The translations under genes were made by a program, and so were the position numbers. Positions 33,176 through 42,910 of a DNA stretch of 64,000 nt are shown in pieces. Source of the stretch: Myxococcales bacterium (GTDB lineage: Bacteria > Myxococcota_A > Polyangia > Polyangiales > Ga0077539); the NCBI GenBank assembly GCA_016792845.1, contig JAEUKH010000028.1:62001-126000 (forward strand), in the 5' to 3' direction. The notes under the pieces are model-generated. The model had not been told where the DNA came from. It saw only the letters and a list, made by a program, of their open reading frames with translations, and ran no database searches. Every line of letters starts with the position of its first letter. Position 1 is the stretch's first letter.

Positions 33176-34702
33176 TCACTCTCGAATCTGCTTGCGCATC
33201 TTCGCGAGGGCCTGCTCTTGAAGCTGACGGATGCGCTCGCGCGACAGGTTGTACTTGTCGCCGATCTCTTTGAGCGTCAGCTCTTCTTCGTTTTCGAGAC
33301 CGAAGCGCCACTTGAGAATGCGCGCCTCCATCGGGGTGAGGGTGCCGAGGAGCCGCTCGACCTCGCGCGACCACGACGCGTTGGCCACGGTCTCGTACGG
33401 CGACGCGACGGAGTCGTCGGCCAGCATGTCGATGAAGCGCCGCCCGTCTTCATCGTTCACCGGCTTGTCGAGCGAGAAGGGCGTCTCGGCCCAGTCTTTC
33501 TGAATGCGCTCGAGCTTCTCAAGGCTGAGCCCGGTCTCGGCGGCGAGCTCCTCTTGGGTCGGGTCTCGGCCGGTGCGCGCGTGCAGCTGGTGGGCTGCGC
33601 GCTGCACGCGGTTGTAGGTGTCGAGCATATGCACGGGGATGCGCACGGCTCGGCCCTTGTCGGCGAGGGCCCGCGAGATGGCGTGGCGGATCCACCAGCT
33701 CGCGTAGGTGCTGAAGCGGTACCCGCGGTTGTGGTCGAAGCGCTCGACGGCCTTGATGAGGCCGATGTTGCCCTCTTGGATGAGGTCAATGAGCGGCATC
33801 CGACCGCGGTTGTACCGACGGGCGATGCTCACCACGAGGCGGAGGTTGGCCGCCACGAAGCGGTTCTTCACCCGGTAGACGCGGTTCCGCGCCGCGCCAC
33901 ATTGGGCGAGGAATTTACGAAACCCGAGCGACATCACGAGGCCCGCGTCGTCGTCGTCGGCCTCATCGGGGTCGGCGTCTTCGGCGCGGTGGGTCACCCG
34001 CGCGAGCTCATCGTCGACGGCCTCGATGAAGAGACGGTCGGCGTCGAGCTCGCGGAGCTTTCGAGCCAAGAGGTCGGTGACCTCGGCCCATTTCGCGGTC
34101 GCGGCCCGGTCGAGCTTCGAGCGGTTCGCGGCGAAGACCTTCACGAGCTTGTCGAGCTTCGCGAACTCGGGCAGCTCGACCGGCTCGGGGAGTCGGCCGA
34201 GGCAGCTCTGCACGACCCGCGTCATCAGTCGCACCGACGGCGGGTACGCGAACACCGCGACCCAACGCGCGGTCTCGGCGGCCTCGAACTCCTTGGCCGC
34301 CTCGACCTCTTCGACCGGCAGCATCACCGGGTGAACCGCCATGTCGCGGAAGTACCGCGAGAGCGAGCCCGCTGAGACTTCGTCTTCCTTCAGGGCGGCC
34401 ACATCGGCGGCGGCCTCGGTGAGCTCGCCCTCGGTGGGCTCGACCTCGCCGAAGGCGCGGGTCGACGCGGGCGCCGCGAGCGAGTCTGCGGTGCTGACCT
34501 CAAGCTCATCAAGGCTCGGCTCAGCGGCCGGGCCCTGCGCGGGTTGCGGGGTGGGGAGCGCCCGCGCGGTGGCCTCATCGCGCGAGGCGATGGGGGCCGC
34601 GAGCGCCACCACAGGGCGCTTGCGGGCGGTCGCGGTGGTACGCGCCGACGTGGGCGCGGTGGCGGGCGAGTTCAGGGTACGGGCTTCATTGCGCTTGGCC
34701 AT
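33176..34702 (-). CDS. RpoD-family (group 1/2) sigma factor
   Basis: A 508-aa protein. Residues 1-about 110 are Ala/Thr/Pro-rich. Region 1.2 begins near SLSRYFRDM. Regions 2.1-2.4 include [29 protein letters not shown] and [14 protein letters not shown]. Region 3 follows, and region 4.2 is [24 protein letters not shown] 34702 is chosen (MAKRNEAR) with AAGGA upstream; the frame stays open 62 codons beyond without similarity. A non-conserved segment with runs of Asp (near residues 220-245) lies between 1.2 and 2. Whether it is the housekeeping or an alternative sigma cannot be decided; the short non-conserved region favours an alternative one. Confidence 0.85.
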   Translation of the reverse strand: MAKRNEARTLNSPATAPTSARTTATARKRPVVALAAPIASRDEATARALPTPQPAQGPAAEPSLDELEVSTADSLAAPASTRAFGEVEPTEGELTEAAADVAALKEDEVSAGSLSRYFRDMAVHPVMLPVEEVEAAKEFEAAETARWVAVFAYPPSVRLMTRVVQSCLGRLPEPVELPEFAKLDKLVKVFAANRSKLDRAATAKWAEVTDLLARKLRELDADRLFIEAVDDELARVTHRAEDADPDEADDDDAGLVMSLGFRKFLAQCGAARNRVYRVKNRFVAANLRLVVSIARRYNRGRMPLIDLIQEGNIGLIKAVERFDHNRGYRFSTYASWWIRHAISRALADKGRAVRIPVHMLDTYNRVQRAAHQLHARTGRDPTQEELAAETGLSLEKLERIQKDWAETPFSLDKPVNDEDGRRFIDMLADDSVASPYETVANASWSREVERLLGTLTPMEARILKWRFGLENEEELTLKEIGDKYNLSRERIRQLQEQALAKMRKQIRE

Positions 34703-34793
34703 GATGATTCCTTCACGGGCCGTTTCGGGCGGTGCTGACCACGAAGCGAGCTCACCTCGGGTCGTGGCCTGGCGTACAGACGAGCGCGCTCGG

Positions 34794-34826
34794 CGGTCTC
34801 GCAGTGCCGTGAGTGCTGCGAGACCG
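34794..34826. other. Strong 11-bp inverted repeat upstream of the sigma factor gene
   Basis: CGGTCTCGCAG (34794-34804) and CTGCGAGACCG (34816-34826) are perfectly complementary around an 11-nt loop. It lies 92-124 bp upstream of ATG 34702, in the probable leader or promoter. No T-run follows in either direction, so it does not look like an intrinsic terminator; an RNA structure or an operator is possible. Confidence 0.5.
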
Positions 34827-35253
34827 ATCGGGTGTGCTCTTGCGCGAGACCCACGCGCTGACGCCTGCGCAGCGTGTGGGGTGATCAACTGTGCCGCTCA
34901 GCACGCGCTGTGCCGAAGACGGGCTCTCTCAAGGCGCTACATTCGACAGGGCTGAACTTGCGCGGTGCTTGCTTCGGTGGCATCCCACCGTCGTCGCCTG
35001 TCTGGTTTTGCTTCAGTGACTCACGACCTGGTTCTGTTGCCTGCTTGCCGGCCTCTGATTCAAACCTCGTGTGCAGTCAGCAGTAGAGTCTTCGTTGCGT
35101 TGTAGACGGTTTAGGTTGACGCACGAGAGGGGCAGACTATTCCACCCGCTTCGGGGGTGTAACGCTGCGCCCTGACGCGCACTTACGCTGCACAAAGCAG
35201 ACCAGACGCCTGCGGGGTCGATTCTCAGACGTCTGTGGTGACATGGGGTCTGA

Positions 35254-35272
35254 CCCCTCGAACGTCGAGGGG
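35254..35272 (+). ncRNA. Possible end of a small RNA: hairpin after a promoter-like pair
   Basis: CCCCTCGA-acg-TCGAGGGG is an 8-bp perfect stem. It lies about 120 nt right of a TTGACG/TATTCC pair (35116-35143) and just after the palindrome CAGACGTCTG (35226-35235), which together could delimit a short transcript. No T-tract is seen, so this is a low-confidence RNA candidate. Confidence 0.2.
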
Positions 35273-35460
35273 ATTGGGGCCCTCGGCATGACCGGGGCGA
35301 CCTGCTTGAGACGTCGCGAGGGTTCAAAAGGTTTCGGCCTCGGCCCGCTGGCCGCGCCGACGGTGTGCCAACGCGCTATGACCCTGATGGCAGGGTCGGT
35401 GAGACCGCGCGTTGACCCGCTCAGGCCTTCAGTCGGCCCGAGGCGCTTCGCCGCGAGGGC

Positions 35461-35880
35461 TCAGTCGTCGTCGTCACGCAGCGCCGCGAGGCGTCGCGCT
35501 TCGATTTCGAGCTGGTGGTGTTTTGACTCGTAGATCTGATGCCGGGCCGAAGCCTGTGCGATCAGGTGTAGGTGGGATTCGATCTCGGCGGCGAGGGCCG
35601 AGCGCGACAGCTCAGCACACCTTCTGGCGCGCGCAAGCTCGGCGCTCTCTTTTTTTTGCAAGCCCTGGCGAAAGTGCTGCTTTTGTAGGGCATCGAGTGT
35701 GACCGGGGCGGGCCCCTCGGGGCCGCGGGCGGCGTGCGCCGCTTCTTCGCGGCGGAGGGCGTCGATGAGGGCGTCGAGGCCTTCGAGCGCGCGGCGGGCC
35801 TCTGCGAGGGCCACCAGCGCGCGGTCGCGCTCGGCCGTGACTTTGAGATCGAGCAGCGACCAGATCGAGCGTCGGCTCAC
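35461..35880 (-). CDS. Coiled-coil protein, FliJ/YscO-like
   Basis: A 139-aa protein made almost entirely of charged alpha-helix with two long coiled-coil stretches. The length and the start pattern (LLDLKVTAERDRALVALAEA) resemble the FliJ/YscO export-stalk proteins, which feed flagellar or type III secretion ATPases. This is by shape only; no flagellar gene lies nearby. It overlaps the stop of the lipoprotein gene at 35877 by 4 nt, so it is coupled to that gene. Confidence 0.55.
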   Translation of the reverse strand: MSRRSIWSLLDLKVTAERDRALVALAEARRALEGLDALIDALRREEAAHAARGPEGPAPVTLDALQKQHFRQGLQKKESAELARARRCAELSRSALAAEIESHLHLIAQASARHQIYESKHHQLEIEARRLAALRDDDD

Positions 35881-37487
35881 GGCGCCGCGGTGGCGAGGGT
35901 GAGCGTCGCGACGGCCTGAACGGTGGTGGCGGGCTCTTCGATGAAGGCCCCGGCGGCGATGCCCGACACGCGGTCGAGGGTGAGGGCGCCCCCCACCGGG
36001 CGGCCGCCGCCTTCGAAGCGTAGGCCCAAGGTGGCGCGGTCTTCGTCGGTGCCGGCGATGCTGGCCTCGAAGCTGGCGCCGAGGGGCACGATGGCGCGGC
36101 GACAGCCTGTGGTGAGGCAGCGGTCGTCGCAGCCGCCCGCGCGCGATCGCACGACGGGCACGACGACGGGGCAGACCGCGAGGGCGACGTACTCGGCGGC
36201 GGAGCTGACCCCGAGGCGACCCGTGAGGGCCGAGAGCGCGCTCGTGGCGAGACGCGCGTAGGGGAAGGGCAGCCCGTCGAGGGTGGCCACGATGCCGTCG
36301 GCGCGGGTGTATTCGAGCCGCGCGGTGCCGGGGTCGATCATCGAGACGGCGACGTCGTCGCGGGCGAGATCGGGGGTGCCAGGGTCGAGGTGCGACGAGA
36401 GGTCGCTCACCGACCAGCGCTCGCTCACGCGGCGGAGCTGCCCCGTCGTACGCACCGTGGCCAGCACCGAGGCCGTGCTCGCGCTGAGCGAGCGGAACGT
36501 GTCAGTAAGGCCGGCGCCGCGGGCCGCGAGGCGCTCTTGCACCATGGTCGCGAGGCTCTCGCGCCAGACGGTCTGAAACTCTTGCCGAACCCGCGGGCGG
36601 TCGGCCGGGAGCGCGGCGCCCTCGATCGCTTCGACGAGGCCCTCTTCGAGCGCCGAGAGCTCGCCCCCGCGGCGCTGGAGCTCTAGGGTGAGATCGGCGT
36701 TCCACCGGCTGGAGGAGGCGTTGGTGAGGGGCGAGAGGTCGAAGCTTAGCCCGAGGGTGTACCGCTCTCCGAAGGTGAGCGCCGCGTCTGCGAAGAGGAG
36801 GTCGATCTCTGTCGCGCTCGCGGCGCGGAGCCGAAACGGGCCCGCGCACCCCGCGGCGAGCACCGTCGTGCCCGCCCCATAGGCCCAACCCCTCACGACG
36901 TAGTCGACCTCGGCGGCGACGTCGGCGAAGCGCACTGTGCCGCCGGGCACCGGGAGGTCGGTCACCCGCTCCTGGTCGAAGCCCGTGGCGGGGTCACAGT
37001 CGGCGGCCCGTTGGAGCGCGACCTGGAGCCGTGTCGGCGCCCGGGTGCCGCGGTAGAGCGCCGTGGCCGCGAGGTCGCCGAACCCGCGGTCGGTGACCAC
37101 CACGGGGCGAAACCCTTCGCCCCCGCAGGCCGCGGAGGCCCGAATCTGGAAGCTCCGCGGCGACGACGAGGCCAGGAGCTCGACCTCGGCGCTGCCGTCG
37201 GCGTCGACGGTGCGCTCGGTGGCTGAGAGCGTCGCGTCGAGGGCGTCGCCCACCAGGGCGAAGCGCACCCGGTCGCCGGCCCGGGCTGGCGAGACCTGGG
37301 CGCGGATGCTGCTGCGCGCGCGGATCTGTGTACGGAGCTCGTCGACGGGCTCGAAGCGCACCGCGCAGAGCGGCGCCGGCGTGTCGGCGGGGCCCGCGTC
37401 GACGGGCGGTACGGTGCTGTTGCTGCCGCACCCGTTGGCGACGAAGCCTAGCGCCAGCGCAGAGAAGACCGTCGACACGCGATGCAC
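35877..37487 (-). CDS. Lipoprotein of unknown function
   Basis: A 536-aa protein with a lipoprotein signal (lipobox VANGC, Cys20) followed by a short linker. It is beta-rich (many Val/Thr/Arg strands such as RARSSIRAQVSPARAGDRVRFALV), with scattered cysteines, including CDDRCLTTGC. It has no motif I recognise. It could be a surface or assembly protein. Its stop overlaps the FliJ-like start by 4 nt. A short divergent gap separates it from the permease start at 37586. Confidence 0.65.
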   Translation of the reverse strand: MHRVSTVFSALALGFVANGCGSNSTVPPVDAGPADTPAPLCAVRFEPVDELRTQIRARSSIRAQVSPARAGDRVRFALVGDALDATLSATERTVDADGSAEVELLASSSPRSFQIRASAACGGEGFRPVVVTDRGFGDLAATALYRGTRAPTRLQVALQRAADCDPATGFDQERVTDLPVPGGTVRFADVAAEVDYVVRGWAYGAGTTVLAAGCAGPFRLRAASATEIDLLFADAALTFGERYTLGLSFDLSPLTNASSSRWNADLTLELQRRGGELSALEEGLVEAIEGAALPADRPRVRQEFQTVWRESLATMVQERLAARGAGLTDTFRSLSASTASVLATVRTTGQLRRVSERWSVSDLSSHLDPGTPDLARDDVAVSMIDPGTARLEYTRADGIVATLDGLPFPYARLATSALSALTGRLGVSSAAEYVALAVCPVVVPVVRSRAGGCDDRCLTTGCRRAIVPLGASFEASIAGTDEDRATLGLRFEGGGRPVGGALTLDRVSGIAAGAFIEEPATTVQAVATLTLATAAP

Positions 37488-37585
37488 AGCGCGCCGAGTC
37501 TAACGCCACTCGCTCCGAAGGGCACGGCCCTCGGGGCGCCAAGTGCTGGTTTGCCCCCGGGCGCGCATGGGGTAAGGGTGAGCCC

Positions 37586-39220
37586 GTGGATTTCGCTCTC
37601 ATCGTCGCGGGCCGCTACCTCAGGGCTCGGCGCAAGGCCTTTGTGTCGATCATCGGCACCATCGCCGTGGTGGGCGTGGCCCTCGGGGTTTGGGCCCTGT
37701 CGGTCACGCTCGGCATCACGTCGGGCTTTCAAGACGCGTTTCGCGACAAGGTCTTGGGCGTCAACGCGCACGTCTTGGTGCTAAAGTTCGGTTGGGATTT
37801 CACCGAATACCGAGAGGTTATGGCCTCGGTGAGGGCCACGCCCGGGGTGACCGGCGCGGCGCCCTTCTTGATCAACCCGATGATGCTCACCCGCGGCGAG
37901 CGCATCGCGGGGGTGCTCGTCAAAGGGGTCGACCCTGGGCTTCTCGGGCAGGTGCTTGATTTGCCGACTTACCTCCGTGAGGGCTCGCTCGAAGGGCTGC
38001 GGCCGCCGGGGTCGACGCCGCCGGGGCCTCCGCGCGAAGACCTCACGGCCCGCGACGATCGCACCCTCGATGACTGGATCGCCCGTGCCCGTCGCGAGAT
38101 TTCGCGCGGGCGCGTGGTGGGCCACCTCCCCTCTCCGGGTGTCGACCCTGGGGTCGAGCTGCCGATTCTGCCGCACGACGCGCAAGGGGCGAGCGCGCCG
38201 CACACGCCCGAGGCGCCTTTGGCACCGGCGGGTGTCGGCGCAGTCACCGCGACGCGCGACCCGTCGCCCGCGGCGCCCACTGGGGCGATGCTGCCGAGCG
38301 GCGCGACGCCCGACACCGTGGCGCTGCCTGAAGACGGCGGCGACGACCCGCTCGACGCCTTCGCGCGGCAGGTGGCCGACGACGCGTCGCAGTCGGGCCA
38401 GGGCCCGCGCACGGTGCTCCCGGGGGTGGTGATCGGCAAGACCCTGGCGCAGAACCTCGGGCTCCGCCTCGGCGATCAGGTTCGGATCATTTCGCCCCTC
38501 ACGGGCGCCGACGCCGCGCTGGTGGGGCGCGGGGCTTCGCCGAGGGCGCGCGACTTTCGCGTGGTGGGTATCTTCGACGCGGGCTTCGACGAGTACGACT
38601 CGCGGCTCGTCTACGTCGACCTCTGGCAGGCTCAGCGCTTCTTTGAGCAGGGCGACGCGGTGACCGGGGTCGAGGTGAAGGTGCGCAACATCGACCGCGC
38701 CAAAGCCATCGGTCGGCGCATCGAGCGGGCGCTCGGCGAGGGCGGCTACCACACCCTCGACTGGGAGTCGCTGAACCACAACCTCTTCACCGCGCTCGGG
38801 CTTCAGAAGCTCGCGGTGTCGTTCGTGATCACCATCATCATCGTGATCGCGGCCTTCAACGTGGTGGCGACGCTGGTGATGGTGGTGCTCGACAAGAAGC
38901 GCGAGATCGCGATCATGAAGGCGATGGGGGCCACCGAGGGGGCCATCTTGCGGATCTTCCTGACCCAGGGCATGGCTGTCGGGGCGCTGGGCACGGGGGT
39001 GGGCCTGACCTTGGGGGCGATCACCTGCGGGGTGCTGTTGAAGTTCCCTTTTGCGCTTGATTCGAGGGTGTATTTGATTAGCCACGTGCCGGTGCGGCCG
39101 AGCGTGGGCGAGTTCGTGTTTACCGCCGTGGTGGCGATGTTCATCGCCATGGTGGCGTCGCTCATCCCCGCGGTGTGGGCCTCGAAGCTGACCCCGGTCG
39201 AGGGTCTGCGCTACGAGTGA
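37586..39220 (+). CDS. LolC/E-type ABC transporter permease with a long periplasmic insertion
   Basis: A 544-aa protein with a conserved N-terminus (VDFALIVAGRYLRARRKAFVSIIG), a large periplasmic loop and three C-terminal helices, including KREIAIMKAMGAT and TPVEGLRYE, the FtsX/LolC/LolE signatures. Typical LolC/E proteins are about 410 residues. The extra about 130 residues (roughly 135-270) are Pro/Ala/Asp-rich, ending near TLAQNLGLRLGDQV. It starts at GTG 37586. No LolD ATPase gene is adjacent. It probably moves lipoproteins to the outer membrane, consistent with the many lipoproteins nearby. Confidence 0.85.
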   Translation: MDFALIVAGRYLRARRKAFVSIIGTIAVVGVALGVWALSVTLGITSGFQDAFRDKVLGVNAHVLVLKFGWDFTEYREVMASVRATPGVTGAAPFLINPMMLTRGERIAGVLVKGVDPGLLGQVLDLPTYLREGSLEGLRPPGSTPPGPPREDLTARDDRTLDDWIARARREISRGRVVGHLPSPGVDPGVELPILPHDAQGASAPHTPEAPLAPAGVGAVTATRDPSPAAPTGAMLPSGATPDTVALPEDGGDDPLDAFARQVADDASQSGQGPRTVLPGVVIGKTLAQNLGLRLGDQVRIISPLTGADAALVGRGASPRARDFRVVGIFDAGFDEYDSRLVYVDLWQAQRFFEQGDAVTGVEVKVRNIDRAKAIGRRIERALGEGGYHTLDWESLNHNLFTALGLQKLAVSFVITIIIVIAAFNVVATLVMVVLDKKREIAIMKAMGATEGAILRIFLTQGMAVGALGTGVGLTLGAITCGVLLKFPFALDSRVYLISHVPVRPSVGEFVFTAVVAMFIAMVASLIPAVWASKLTPVEGLRYE

Positions 39221-39229
39221 AGATTATGT

Positions 39230-39258
39230 TTGACAGGGGCGGGGTCGTCTCGTAGAAC
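39230..39258 (+). promoter_or_regulatory. Sigma-70-type promoter of the tRNA-Gly pair
   Basis: TTGACA (39230-39235), 17-bp spacer, TAGAAC (39253-39258). The spacing is ideal and the first tRNA begins 26 bp downstream. It lies just after the permease stop at 39220. Confidence 0.7.
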
Positions 39259-39284
39259 CCGCCTGCGTTGAGCGACAGCGCTCT

Positions 39285-39356
<72 letters not shown>

Positions 39357-39381
39357 CTTTCGTGTCAGTTTGTTCCGCTCT

Positions 39382-39456
<75 letters not shown>

Positions 39457-39461
39457 AAGTC

Positions 39462-39500
39462 AACGGCCCAGATCTTCAGTTGATCGGGCCGTTTCTGTTT
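39462..39500 (+). terminator. Intrinsic terminator after the tRNA-Gly pair
   Basis: AACGGCCC (39462-39469) pairs with GGGCCGTT (39486-39493), extended by GATC/GATC inside, and a T-rich tail (TTCTGTTT) follows. It separates the tRNAs from the helicase gene starting at 39520. Confidence 0.75.
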
Positions 39501-39519
39501 GGGCCGCAGAGGCAGTGTG

Positions 39520-42500
39520 ATGGTGCTCCCCGGGGCTGAGTGGTTGTCAGAGCTCACCGCGACGGGGGTTGAGGCGCGGCACCGTGCGCTCTTTGAGGCC
39601 GCCCTCGACGCTGACCTTCAGTACGAGCTCGGGCCGCGTCTGACGCGTGATGGCGCGGTTCAGGCGGTGGTGGTTCACGGGCCTGAGGCGCTCGACCGGG
39701 TGGGCGATCGCTACGAGGTCACCCTCGCGCCGATGACCTGGCGCGCGGGCGAGGTCTCGATGGTGTGCAGCTGTCAGGGCCACGGGGGCTGCGTTCACGG
39801 GGTGGGCGTTCTGGCCGATTTGAGCCTCTCGGCGGCGCTCGCGGGCGCGGTCGCGGCGGGGCAGCCGATGCGCACCCGTGAGGCGCTCAGGGGCGTGTCG
39901 GCGTTGCGGCGTCGCAAGCTCGCCGAGCGTCGCGCGGAGCGTCTCGTCGAAGCATGGGTGCCGATGCGGGCGCTCGGTGAGACCTACGAGCCCGTGTGGT
40001 CGCTCTCGCTGCCGACGCAGGTGCCCGACACGGCGGCGTTGCAGACGAGCTTTGTCGGCGGGCTCGACGGCAGCCCGGTGCTCGAGGTGCGCTTTCGTGA
40101 GCCCGGGAGGCGCGCGGTGCTCGACCCCACGGCGATGGTGGGGCACACGCTGCCTCCGGGCGATCGCGCGCCCTTTCGGATGCTCCACACCGCCGGGTCG
40201 GGGAAGAAATTTCTCAAGGTCAGCGGCGCCGACGTCTCGGTGGTGTTGCGGCTCTTGCGCGACGTGGCCCCGTCGCGGCGCAGGCTTGAGGGCGGCGGCG
40301 AGGGCTTCGATTACGACCCGCGGGCCCTGCGTCCGGTGCTTGGGGTGGCGGCGGTCGACCCGTCGCTGCTTCGCGTGAGCAAGGCTTCTGCGAGGGGGTT
40401 TCGTGTCGAGTCGGGGGTGCGCGGCGGGCGGTGGGAGGGCCCGGTCTCGGGCGTGGAGTTCGTGCCCGCCCTTGAGGTTCGGTGGCAGAGCGAAGACCGC
40501 AGCGTCGACCTCGCCGCACGGGGGCTCTTGCTCTTTCGTGGGCCCTTCGCGTGCCTCTGGTCTCCCGACACGTTGAGCTTGTACCCGGTCGAGGCGGGGG
40601 TCGACCTCGACGTCGCGTTCAACCTTCAGCGGGCGCCGGCGATCGAGCTGGTGGGCGGTCACGAAGAGGCGTTGCTGCGCTCGCTGCGGCTCCGGATGCG
40701 CGGTCGGGGCGTGGTGCTGCCGCCCGCGGAGAGCCTCGGGGTGTCGCTGCCGACGCCCGCGTTTGTGCTGAAAATCGAGGGCTATCCGCTCGATCTCCTG
40801 GGGCGCCTTGAGGCGCGCTACCCCTTCGCGACGGTGCCGCTCTGGCCCGACGCCCCGGTCTCAGAGGACGCCCGGCGCGACCTTGATGTCGAGGCCTCGG
40901 CGATGGCGCGGGTGCGCGAGGCGGGGCTCGCGTGGGACGCTGGGAAGCGCTGCTTTTCGACCTTCGACGAAGGCGCCGCGCGGTTCTGGCGGCGCGGGGT
41001 CGCGGCCCTCGACGGGGCCGATCCGCGGGTCGAGGTGCAGGTGCCCGAGGCCCTGCGCGGCACCCGGGTGCGGGCCGAGGTGGTGCCCGTCTTGCGGGCC
41101 AGCGAGGTGCGGGGTGAGCTCGACATTTCGCTCCAGTTTGAGAGCGAATCATCGCGGGTCGAGCTCGCGAAGATGCGCGACGCGCTCGAACAGAAGCGGC
41201 GCTGGGTGACCCTCGAAGACGGCTCCCTCGCGGCGCTCGCGACGGCGGTCGAAGACGTGCTCGCGCGCGAGGGCGAGGGGCTCGCCGAGGTCGACGCGGT
41301 GACCTTGGCGGGGCGGCTCCCGATGCATCAGTTCGGCCGCGTGGTGGCGCTCGCCGAGTCGGGTGAGGCGAGCCTCGACGCGGCGCTCGAAGGGCTCCGT
41401 CGGGGCCTGCGCGCCGTCGCCTCGGTGCCCGAGGTGGCGGTGCCGCGGGGCCTCGCCGCCTCGCTGCGACCGTACCAGCTGCAAGGGCTCGGGTGGCTCC
41501 AGTGGCTCGACGCGGCGCGCGCGGGGGGCGTGCTCGCCGACGACATGGGCCTCGGCAAGACGCTGATGGCGCTGGCCTTGGTGCTCTGGCGATGCGAGCG
41601 CGACGGGCCCGCGCCGACCCTGGTGGTGGCGCCCACGTCGGTGGTGTCAAACTGGGCGCGAGAGGCCGCGCGGTTCGCGCCGTCGCTGCGGGTGACGCGG
41701 CTCCACGGGCGCGACGCAAATGATCGAATCAACACACGATTTGACGACGCCGAGCTGGTGCTGACCTCGTACGGTCTCTTGCTCCGTGACGCGGCCTGGC
41801 TCGCGAAGAAGACCTTTCGCGCGGTGATCTTTGACGAGGCGCAGACGCTCAAGAACGCGGGCGCGGCGACGACCCAGGCGGCGCGGAGCCTCAGCGCGGT
41901 GCAGAAGCTCTGTCTGAGCGGCACGCCGGTCGAGAACCGACTGCTCGAGCTCTGGAGCCTCATGGACCTTGTGAACCCGGGGATGCTGGGCTCGCAGCGG
42001 GCCTTTCTGCAACGCTACGAGCGCCCCGTGGCCCTCGCGGCGGCGCCGGGGGCCGAGGCCTCGCGGGCCGACGAGGCGCAGCGCATCCTGTCGCGGCTCC
42101 GGGCGCGGCTGCGGCCCTTCGTGCTGCGGCGGAGCAAGGCCGAGGTGGCGGTTGACCTCCCGCCGCGGCAAGAGGTCGACCTGCACTGCGCGATGGGGCC
42201 TGACGAGCGTCGGCGGTACGACGCCCTGGCGCGGGTGCTGCGCGAAGAGGTGGGGCGCGCGGTGCGTGACGCGCGGAGGCCCGCGATGGCGGTGTTTACG
42301 GCGCTCCTTCGGCTGCGTCAGCTCGCGTGCGACCCCCGCCTCGTAGACCCCTCGGCCGAGGGGTCGGGGGCCAAGCGAGAGGTGTTCATCGCGCGGGTGC
42401 GGGAGCTCGCCGCGGTGGGGCGCAAGGTGCTGGTGTTCTCGCAGTTTGTTGAGCTCTTGACGCTCTGGGCGGGCGACCTCGACCGCGAGGGTGTCGGGTA

Positions 42501-42900
42501 CGAGCGGCTCGACGGCGGCACCCGCGACCGTGACGGGGTGATCGCGCGCTTTGCAGAGGGCACCGCCACAGTGTTCTTCATCTCGCTGAAGGCCGGCGGC
42601 ACGGGGCTCAACCTCACCATGGCCGACACCGTCATTCACGCCGACCCTTGGTGGAACCCCGCCGTCGAAGCGCAAGCCTCAGACCGCGCCCACCGCATCG
42701 GCCAGACCCGCGCCGTGACCATCTACCGCCTCGTGGCCCGCGGCACCGTCGAAGAGCGCGTGCTGCGTCTGCAGGCCCACAAGCGCGCCCTTGCCGCCGA
42801 GGTCTTGCCCGAGGGCGAGCTGCCTCAGCACCTCAGCGAGGAAGACATCGCCGCGCTGCTCGATGACGCACAACGTGACGCCTGGGCCGAGGTCGAATAA
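39520..42900 (+). CDS. SWIM-zinc-finger SNF2/RapA-family ATPase
   Basis: A 1126-aa protein. A SWIM finger, CSCQGHGGCVH (Cys83, Cys85, Cys91, His93), sits near the N-terminus. A 500-residue beta-rich middle follows. The SNF2 ATPase has DDMGLGKT (Lys680), FDEAQ (Asp772), LCLSGTPVENR and SDRAHRIGQTR, with both helicase lobes complete. It starts at ATG 39520 (AGAGG upstream), not the earlier frame start, which overlaps the terminator. It probably remodels nucleic-acid-protein complexes using ATP. The next gene begins 10 bp later, so the two form a likely operon beside the tRNA-Gly pair. Confidence 0.9.
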   Translation: MVLPGAEWLSELTATGVEARHRALFEAALDADLQYELGPRLTRDGAVQAVVVHGPEALDRVGDRYEVTLAPMTWRAGEVSMVCSCQGHGGCVHGVGVLADLSLSAALAGAVAAGQPMRTREALRGVSALRRRKLAERRAERLVEAWVPMRALGETYEPVWSLSLPTQVPDTAALQTSFVGGLDGSPVLEVRFREPGRRAVLDPTAMVGHTLPPGDRAPFRMLHTAGSGKKFLKVSGADVSVVLRLLRDVAPSRRRLEGGGEGFDYDPRALRPVLGVAAVDPSLLRVSKASARGFRVESGVRGGRWEGPVSGVEFVPALEVRWQSEDRSVDLAARGLLLFRGPFACLWSPDTLSLYPVEAGVDLDVAFNLQRAPAIELVGGHEEALLRSLRLRMRGRGVVLPPAESLGVSLPTPAFVLKIEGYPLDLLGRLEARYPFATVPLWPDAPVSEDARRDLDVEASAMARVREAGLAWDAGKRCFSTFDEGAARFWRRGVAALDGADPRVEVQVPEALRGTRVRAEVVPVLRASEVRGELDISLQFESESSRVELAKMRDALEQKRRWVTLEDGSLAALATAVEDVLAREGEGLAEVDAVTLAGRLPMHQFGRVVALAESGEASLDAALEGLRRGLRAVASVPEVAVPRGLAASLRPYQLQGLGWLQWLDAARAGGVLADDMGLGKTLMALALVLWRCERDGPAPTLVVAPTSVVSNWAREAARFAPSLRVTRLHGRDANDRINTRFDDAELVLTSYGLLLRDAAWLAKKTFRAVIFDEAQTLKNAGAATTQAARSLSAVQKLCLSGTPVENRLLELWSLMDLVNPGMLGSQRAFLQRYERPVALAAAPGAEASRADEAQRILSRLRARLRPFVLRRSKAEVAVDLPPRQEVDLHCAMGPDERRRYDALARVLREEVGRAVRDARRPAMAVFTALLRLRQLACDPRLVDPSAEGSGAKREVFIARVRELAAVGRKVLVFSQFVELLTLWAGDLDREGVGYERLDGGTRDRDGVIARFAEGTATVFFISLKAGGTGLNLTMADTVIHADPWWNPAVEAQASDRAHRIGQTRAVTIYRLVARGTVEERVLRLQAHKRALAAEVLPEGELPQHLSEEDIAALLDDAQRDAWAEVE

Positions 42901-42910
42901 GCCCTGAGCC

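Larger units (their letters stand above)
34703..35460. other. 758-bp non-coding gap with hairpins upstream of the sigma gene
   Basis: No convincing protein gene is present: the short frames on either strand lack start context and family resemblance. The stretch has visibly lower GC than the flanking genes. It holds at least four inverted repeats (34794-34826, 34851-34879, 35226-35235, 35254-35272) and a fifth stem at 35380-35397. A rightward promoter-like pair TTGACG (35116-35121) and TATTCC (16-bp spacer) occurs before the third and fourth. It may hold the sigma promoter and leader, a small RNA, or both. I see no tRNA. Confidence 0.5.

Noticed and set aside
34874..35533. Short open frames in the gap before the FliJ-like gene
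   Set aside because: They have no ribosome-binding site, no resemblance to a family and overlap each other in several frames.
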